From: a virus
Length of the DNA: 37,124 nucleotides
Virus record (IMG/VR): IMGVR_UViG_3300049811_000810
Span: 1 to 37,124 of that record
Reading direction: 5' to 3' (one strand)
The notes under the pieces are model-generated. The model made no database searches and was not told where the DNA came from. It worked only from the letters and a program-made list of their open reading frames with translations. This document shows, in pieces, positions 30,865 through 34,206 of this stretch (position 1 is the stretch's first letter; every line of letters starts with the position of its first letter). Both the position numbers and the translations under genes were made by a program.

Positions 30865-31319
30865 AAGTCGTGTTCGACGAGAACTTCTCGCCGCGGGGCG
30901 TTGAGCACCTGCGCGGCCTGAACAGTTCGTTTCTGCGGACTCCGTTGGAGATCACCTACCTGCCCGAGCTGCTCCGCGAGTTGGGCCACGGGGACGGTCG
31001 CGGCGTGCGCGACGAGACGTGGGGGCCGATTGTTCAGCGGCTCGATCGAGCAGTCGTGGTGACGTTTGATCATGGGCGTGGGCGCGACGCATCGCTCGGC
31101 AAGCCGCTCCCGATCGTCCTGCCGCAGTGCGGCGTGACTGGATTTTGGTTGCCGTCGACGCTGTGCCAGCGGCCAGTGTTGGAGAAAGTCGTGGTCGCGG
31201 CGGCGCTCTTGCCGCTGATCGAGACGACGGCGGAGAAGCAACCCGCAGGGACGCGGTTTCGCGTCACCCGCGAGACGACGATTGCATTGAAGCTGTGGCC
31301 GATGAAGCCCGAGAGCTGA
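30861..31319 (+). CDS. vapC: VapC45-like PIN-fold toxin
   Basis: The 152-residue product starts at GTG 30861, overlapping the antitoxin stop. It opens with the classic MKVVFDENFSPRGVEHLR, with D6 as the first metal-binding acid of the PIN-like fold, and continues with DETWGPIVQRLDRAVVVTFD, providing the second acidic set before the GRGRD turn. PIN-like toxins cut RNA. The gene order antitoxin then toxin with tight coupling is normal for VapBC45. It lies just downstream of the virion genes and is the last plus-strand gene before two minus-strand genes. The pair could stabilise the lysogen or block superinfecting phages. Confidence 0.75.
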   Translation: MKVVFDENFSPRGVEHLRGLNSSFLRTPLEITYLPELLRELGHGDGRGVRDETWGPIVQRLDRAVVVTFDHGRGRDASLGKPLPIVLPQCGVTGFWLPSTLCQRPVLEKVVVAAALLPLIETTAEKQPAGTRFRVTRETTIALKLWPMKPES

Positions 31320-31337
31320 CGTCGGTGCGGGATCGGC

Positions 31338-31970
31338 TCACAGGATGCGCTGCGACGAGGGCGCCGCCCGGGCGACAGGCGGAAAGTCCGTGTCGACATT
31401 GGCCAGCTTGGATGCCGGCAAGCCGTTTGGCTGCGCCGGTGGCGCTGGTGCAGTCTGCTCCACGTGGGTAGATGCGGAAGCGATGGCGGGCCGGGTACGT
31501 TCGTGTGGCCGTGGCGTCTGCGGTGATGCCGCCCCCCGAGCACACTCCGCTTGCTCCGCGGCGATGGCCAGCTCGATCATCAGAATGTCGTGCCGAGCCA
31601 TGGCTCGCGCCAAAGCACGCAGCCTGGGGTCTTTCCGACGGGCGGGAACAACGACTGAGATCGCCTTGAGAATGATGACGGAGACGAACGGAGAGCCCCA
31701 CAAGGCCGCGAGCCCGGTCGTGATCGGCGTGAACCACCGCGTCGTCAAGCCCGAGGCGATCACGAGCACGATGAACGCGACGGCAAGCACCAACAGCGGC
31801 AGATCGAACTGCACAAGCGTCGTGTTGTCGTCGACGCCGCTGACCGTCGTGTAGCGTGTTTTGGCTGCATCGATCAAACGCCAGACGATGGCGATCCCAA
31901 GGCACCACCAGAAAAGCGGCGTCGGAAACAGTTGCTCCCAAGGCACGGCTGTGCGGCTCCTTCGCGTCAT
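31338..31970 (-). CDS. Multi-pass membrane protein of the lysogenic region
   Basis: Reads right to left from ATG at 31970-31968 (an alternative start at 32102 would only add a basic, Arg-rich leader, MGRRRRGRHRAGRLR). The 210-residue product has hydrophobic stretches at about 15-34 (PTPLFWWCLGIAIVWRLI), 58-80 (LPLLVLAVAFIVLVIASGLT), and 85-110 (FTPITTGLAALWGSPF; VSVIILKAISVVV). After these comes a basic, then Ala/Pro-rich soluble tail (from about 120). No family recognised. It is transcribed with the upstream small RHH-like gene away from the switch region and converges on the toxin gene (18 bases apart). Membrane proteins expressed from the prophage immunity side are frequent superinfection-exclusion or lysogenic-conversion factors; this is inference. 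Confidence 0.55.
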   Translation of the reverse strand: MTRRSRTAVPWEQLFPTPLFWWCLGIAIVWRLIDAAKTRYTTVSGVDDNTTLVQFDLPLLVLAVAFIVLVIASGLTTRWFTPITTGLAALWGSPFVSVIILKAISVVVPARRKDPRLRALARAMARHDILMIELAIAAEQAECARGAASPQTPRPHERTRPAIASASTHVEQTAPAPPAQPNGLPASKLANVDTDFPPVARAAPSSQRIL

Positions 31971-32055
31971 TGTGCCCGCCGTCGTCGTCGGTCGGCGGGG
32001 CCGGTTCGGCGATCGGCGACACCGCGTCGCCGGTCGAGGCTCTTCAGAATCGCAA

Positions 32056-32379
32056 CTACGAAGCCGCCCGGCGCGATGACGGCCGCGACGTCGGCGTCCC
32101 ATCGACCGGGCTCGACTTCCCCTCCGCGGCGGATGCCGCGGGGGCCTCCTGCTTTTCCGGTTTCCAGTCTCGGGCGATCGCCTCGCGCACTTTGGCGAAC
32201 CACTGCATGCGCTGGTCGTGCGTCAACGACTGGAGCACCATCCATCCCGCGAGGGCGACAGTGTTCTGGTCGTAGCCGTTCGCTTCGCACCACGCTTCAA
32301 ACGGCTGGCGAGCCGTGTTGAAGGTGAAGCACTTCTGTGGCGATCGGGTCGAGGTTTGGACCGGTTTGCCTGCTGGCAT
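32056..32379 (-). CDS. Small RHH-like protein, minus-strand side of the switch
   Basis: Starts at ATG 32379-32377 and codes for 107 residues. Residues about 16-55 resemble the ribbon-helix-helix of Arc/CopG regulators: a strand KCFTFNTA, helix ARQPFEAWCEANGY, then a second helix from DQNTVALAGWMVLQSLT, followed by HDQRMQWFAKVREAIARDW. The C-terminal 30 residues are low-complexity (PAASAAEGKSSPVDG). The start codon lies inside a 15-base inverted repeat (32378-32392), which could be its operator. It faces a second RHH gene across a shared regulatory region. DNA binding is inferred from a weak pattern match, so moderate to low confidence. Confidence 0.5.
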   Translation of the reverse strand: MPAGKPVQTSTRSPQKCFTFNTARQPFEAWCEANGYDQNTVALAGWMVLQSLTHDQRMQWFAKVREAIARDWKPEKQEAPAASAAEGKSSPVDGTPTSRPSSRRAAS

Positions 32380-32392
32380 AGGTGCAACCTAT
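32378..32392. promoter_or_regulatory. Inverted repeat at the minus-strand start codon
   Basis: ATAGGT and ACCTAT flank the 3-base centre GCA, directly overlapping the translation start of the minus-strand RHH-like gene. On the minus strand this also provides AGGT in the region just before the ATG. Such a symmetric site could be an operator bound by a dimeric repressor, or could fold the mRNA start into a hairpin. Seen directly, function inferred. Confidence 0.4.
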
Positions 32393-32427
32393 CCACGCTC
32401 TAACTGTCTCGCAAACAACGACTTAGG

Positions 32428-32488
32428 CACTGCAATCATTTGCGCCACTGCAATTTCACGAATGGGTATTGACAACTGCAATGCAGTG
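32428..32488. promoter_or_regulatory. Operator array: repeated CACTGCAAT half-sites
   Basis: CACTGCAAT occurs at 32428-32436 and 32446-32454 (18 bp apart, about 1.7 helical turns), and again as ACTGCAAT at 32475-32482. A fourth, inverted half-site is ATGCAGTG at 32481-32488, giving the near-palindrome ACTGCAATGCAGT. The last two sites sit in the spacer of the plus-strand promoter, so a protein bound there would block it. The array lies between two divergent RHH-like genes. It reads like a phage operator, the repressor being one or both neighbouring proteins. Confidence 0.55.
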
Positions 32489-32496
32489 GCTACAGT
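32469..32496 (+). promoter_or_regulatory. Sigma70-type promoter with a near-leaderless transcript
   Basis: Perfect -35 TTGACA at 32469-32474, a 16-base spacer, and -10 TACAGT at 32491-32496 (4 of 6 consensus). Transcription starting 6-9 bases after the -10 would begin at about 32502-32505, at or a few bases before the ATG at 32505, leaving no room for a Shine-Dalgarno. The spacer holds an ACTGC-AAT-GCAGT inverted repeat. Strength of the hexamers is direct; leaderless start is inference. Confidence 0.6.
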
Positions 32497-32504
32497 GATT
32501 CATC

Positions 32505-32795
32505 ATGCTGCCGACCACAACGGTGACGGTGTCAGTCCCCGACGCCGAATGCTTTCGGAGCCTCAGCAGGCGCCTTCGCGTGCCGCACCATCAGTTGTTC
32601 GGTGGCGTCGTTCGGTACTTCTCGCAGCTCAGCCATGAGCAGCAGGAGTGCGAGCTGGGGCTTCGCATCGCGGCGTCGCCGTCCGTGAACGACACCCGAC
32701 AGCATGCGCCGCGCACGGGTGCAAAGCAACCCCGAAGGCGGGCGAAATCCTCCCGAACAGCCCCCACCCACGAGGCTCGCTCGTCGTCCCGTTGA
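32505..32795 (+). CDS. Ribbon-helix-helix regulator (Arc/CopG type), leaderless
   Basis: ATG 32505, 9 bases after the -10 element, gives 96 residues. The first ~45 form a ribbon-helix-helix: a strand TTTVTVSVP, helix DAECFRSLSRRLR, then helix PHHQLFGGVVRYFSQLS, like Arc, Mnt or CopG proteins that bind DNA as dimers through the strand. The remaining half is Arg/Thr/Ser-rich and probably disordered. It faces the minus-strand RHH-like gene, with a repeat array between them. A terminator hairpin with a T-run overlaps its 3' end, so it is probably expressed alone. The likely role is a repressor or anti-repressor in the lysogeny switch. Fold call is reasonable, role is inference. Confidence 0.6.
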   Translation: MLPTTTVTVSVPDAECFRSLSRRLRVPHHQLFGGVVRYFSQLSHEQQECELGLRIAASPSVNDTRQHAPRTGAKQPRRRAKSSRTAPTHEARSSSR

Positions 32796-32812
32796 CGGCG
32801 GGCGGACTTTTT
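32783..32812 (+). terminator. Rho-independent terminator after the RHH gene
   Basis: Stem GTC...CCCG (32783-32791) pairs with CGGG...GAC (32799-32807) with a two-base internal mismatch, loop 32792-32798, and TTTTT follows at 32808-32812. It overlaps the RHH stop codon (32793-32795) and would end the short transcript from the upstream promoter, keeping the regulator separate from the next genes. Confidence 0.55.
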
Positions 32813-32838
32813 CCTGATTCCAACTCGAAAGGACACGC

Positions 32839-33027
32839 ATGGATCGCGTACTCGGACTCCTCGGATCGTTCTGCCTCGGCGGGCTGTATGGGCTCGCGAC
32901 GGCGCCCGCGCTCGTGCTCATGGGGTTGAGCTGGACCGCGGCAGTCATCGTTCTGGCGGCGTTCACCGCGATCGTGTGGTCGATCCCGTCGCTCCCTCCG
33001 ATGCGGGGTGTCGCGTGCCGTCGCTGA
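32839..33027 (+). CDS. Small two-helix membrane protein
   Basis: ATG 32839 has GAAAGGAC six bases upstream, a good site. The 62-residue protein has two hydrophobic helices (GLLGSFCLGGLYGLATAPAL, about 6-25, and SWTAAVIVLAAFTAIVWSI, about 31-49), a short turn between them and a basic end (RGVACRR). It could be a small inner-membrane protein or holin-like, but no family is recognised. The next gene starts inside its last 13 bases, so the two are translationally coupled. It follows the terminator, so a promoter must lie in 32813-32838 or transcription reads through; none is evident. Confidence 0.5.
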   Translation: MDRVLGLLGSFCLGGLYGLATAPALVLMGLSWTAAVIVLAAFTAIVWSIPSLPPMRGVACRR

Positions 33028-33263
33028 CCGTCACGGTCTATCCGGGCGAGGTGTTGCAGCTCGATCTGCCGGGCGGCGACGTCGCGGTCATCGCACCCGA
33101 TCTCGAGCACCGGACGCGCATCGCGATCGTTGCCCCGCTCTCGGTGCGCGTGACGCACCCCGAGCTCGAGGCGTGCGCGGCCGCCGATCGGCTGGTCGAG
33201 CGGCGGGCGAAGATCCAGCGTCGTCTGGCCGCAAAGGCGGAGCGGACGCCAGCGCCCGCATGA
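33015..33263 (+). CDS. CsrA-like RNA-binding regulator
   Basis: GTG 33015 overlaps the upstream membrane protein. The 82-residue product has the CsrA layout: strand LTVTVYPGEVLQL (in place of the usual LTRKVGESIVI), strand GGDVAVIAPDL, then RTRIAIVAPLSVRVTHPELE, matching the family pattern R-I-G-I-x-A-P-x-x-V-x-V-x-R-x-E-L. A basic C-terminal helix follows (VERRAKIQRRLAAKAER). CsrA binds GGA-containing mRNA leaders. The critical arginine of the last strand (R44 in E. coli) appears as histidine or proline here, so binding may be altered. Start by coupling; no Shine-Dalgarno. Identification is moderate, and phage versions are rarely noted. Confidence 0.6.
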   Translation: MPSLTVTVYPGEVLQLDLPGGDVAVIAPDLEHRTRIAIVAPLSVRVTHPELEACAAADRLVERRAKIQRRLAAKAERTPAPA

Positions 33264-33317
33264 ACGGAACACTCCTTCGCTGCCTGGGCGGTCGCTCCGC
33301 CGCCCGGGCGGCTTTTT
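33264..33317 (+). terminator. CGGAACACTC motif followed by hairpin and T-run
   Basis: Just after the stop, CGGAACACTCCTTCGCTGC (33266-33284) leads into the stem GCCTGGGCGG (33282-33291) pairing with CCGCCCGGGC (33300-33309), one G-T pair, loop 33292-33299, and TTTTT at 33313-33317. A closely related motif follows the next gene (33827 on). It is a good intrinsic terminator separating the CsrA-like gene from the following gene. Confidence 0.6.
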
Positions 33318-33343
33318 CTCGCGGAGCGGACTGGAGAGCACGC

Positions 33344-33826
33344 ATGAACGAGACGACTGAAGCACCGACCGAACCTGCGACCGACGCCCCGAGCGGGGTC
33401 GAGACGACCGACGAGTCGACGATCGACTTTGACGATCTGTCGAGCGAGGACCAGACCGCGATCGCGAATCTGCCGCTGCCGTCGACGCGGTTTGCCGATC
33501 CGTGCCGGATCGTCATGGTGCACGGCGTCGGCGTGGGGCCGCGTCCGGGGATCGTGATTCATGGTTCGCATGCGATTCCGAAGTCTTCCGAGTCCGCACG
33601 CGTCCCGATCTTCGTGGACGCAGCCGTGCAACTGCACAGCGTCGTCGACGCTGAGTACATGATCGCGTCGGGCATCAGCGCTCCAGTGAAGACGGCGTGC
33701 GACCTTCCGCTCTTCGAGCCGCTCACGTCGGTGGAGCGTGCATCGGTCCAGAAGGTGTGGGTGCAGTGGGCCGAGTGGCCTCATCCGGTCCCGTTCTCCG
33801 CGCACCACATCGACCGCCCGAGCTGA
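33344..33826 (+). CDS. Hypothetical acidic protein (160 aa)
   Basis: ATG 33344 is preceded by GGAGAGCACG. The first ~35 residues are disordered and acidic (TEAPTEPATDAPSGVETTDE, then STIDFDDLSSEDQ). The rest forms a small alpha/beta domain with RIVMVHGVGVGPRPGIVIHG, then a hydrophobic VPIFVDAAVQLHSVVDAEYM, and closing QWAEWPHPVPFSAHHID. GVGVGPRPG is glycine-rich but does not match a nucleotide-binding loop I know. No family recognised. It lies in the short operon of small regulatory genes before the excisionase, flanked by hairpins on both sides. Confidence 0.5.
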   Translation: MNETTEAPTEPATDAPSGVETTDESTIDFDDLSSEDQTAIANLPLPSTRFADPCRIVMVHGVGVGPRPGIVIHGSHAIPKSSESARVPIFVDAAVQLHSVVDAEYMIASGISAPVKTACDLPLFEPLTSVERASVQKVWVQWAEWPHPVPFSAHHIDRPS

Positions 33827-33954
33827 CGGAACACTCTCTTTTGCTGCGCCGGTTCGCCGACGGGCGGGCCGGCGCCTTCCTCCTTGCACGGTGGGGATGG
33901 GGGCGGCGTCGTGCCGCCGCTCCCGTCCTCACCCAACCACTACACCGGTCCCGC
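33827..33954 (+). promoter_or_regulatory. Hairpin-rich spacer before the excisionase gene
   Basis: This 128-base spacer contains no gene. It starts with CGGAACACTCTCTTTTGCTGC, cognate to the motif at 33266. A nested hairpin follows (GCGCCGG 33846-33852 with CCGGCGC 33869-33875, inner CGCC/GGCG) and then CTTCCTCCTT. A second hairpin is GGCGGC (33902-33907) and GCCGCC (33913-33918) with loop GTCGT. No T-run of note. It may stop or slow transcription between the accessory genes and xis-int. No clear promoter for the excisionase is visible. Confidence 0.35.
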
Positions 33955-34206
33955 ATGGACGCAGAGCGACCACCTACGCCCACCGCACCGACCATCGCCC
34001 CTGTCGCCGTGGGCGCGGCCGAGGCTGCGGCGATGCTCGGCATCAGCCGTTCGACGTTCTACGTCCTGCTGAAGTCCAAGCGGCTGCCGGCTCCACGCAT
34101 CGCGTGCGGTCGGCTGCGCCGCTGGTCGGTTGCCGACATCGCGCGGGTCGCGGCCGAAGGACTCGAGGACCCGCCGGACGTGCGTCGCAGGAAGGCGCGA
34201 GCATGA
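33955..34206 (+). CDS. xis: Excisionase / AlpA-like helix-turn-helix protein
   Basis: ATG 33955 gives 83 residues. A Pro/Thr-rich leader precedes the MerR/AlpA-type helix-turn-helix VGAAEAAAMLGISRSTFYVL, followed by KSKRLPAPRIACGRLRRWSV, the strand-turn typical of phage excisionases and AlpA proteins, and a helix AADIARVAAEG-like end. The C terminus is basic (RRRKARA). Such proteins bend DNA at att sites and favour excision. It is immediately followed, through an ATGA overlap, by the integrase gene, exactly the arrangement expected. Family call is good, role from context. Confidence 0.75.
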   Translation: MDAERPPTPTAPTIAPVAVGAAEAAAMLGISRSTFYVLLKSKRLPAPRIACGRLRRWSVADIARVAAEGLEDPPDVRRRKARA

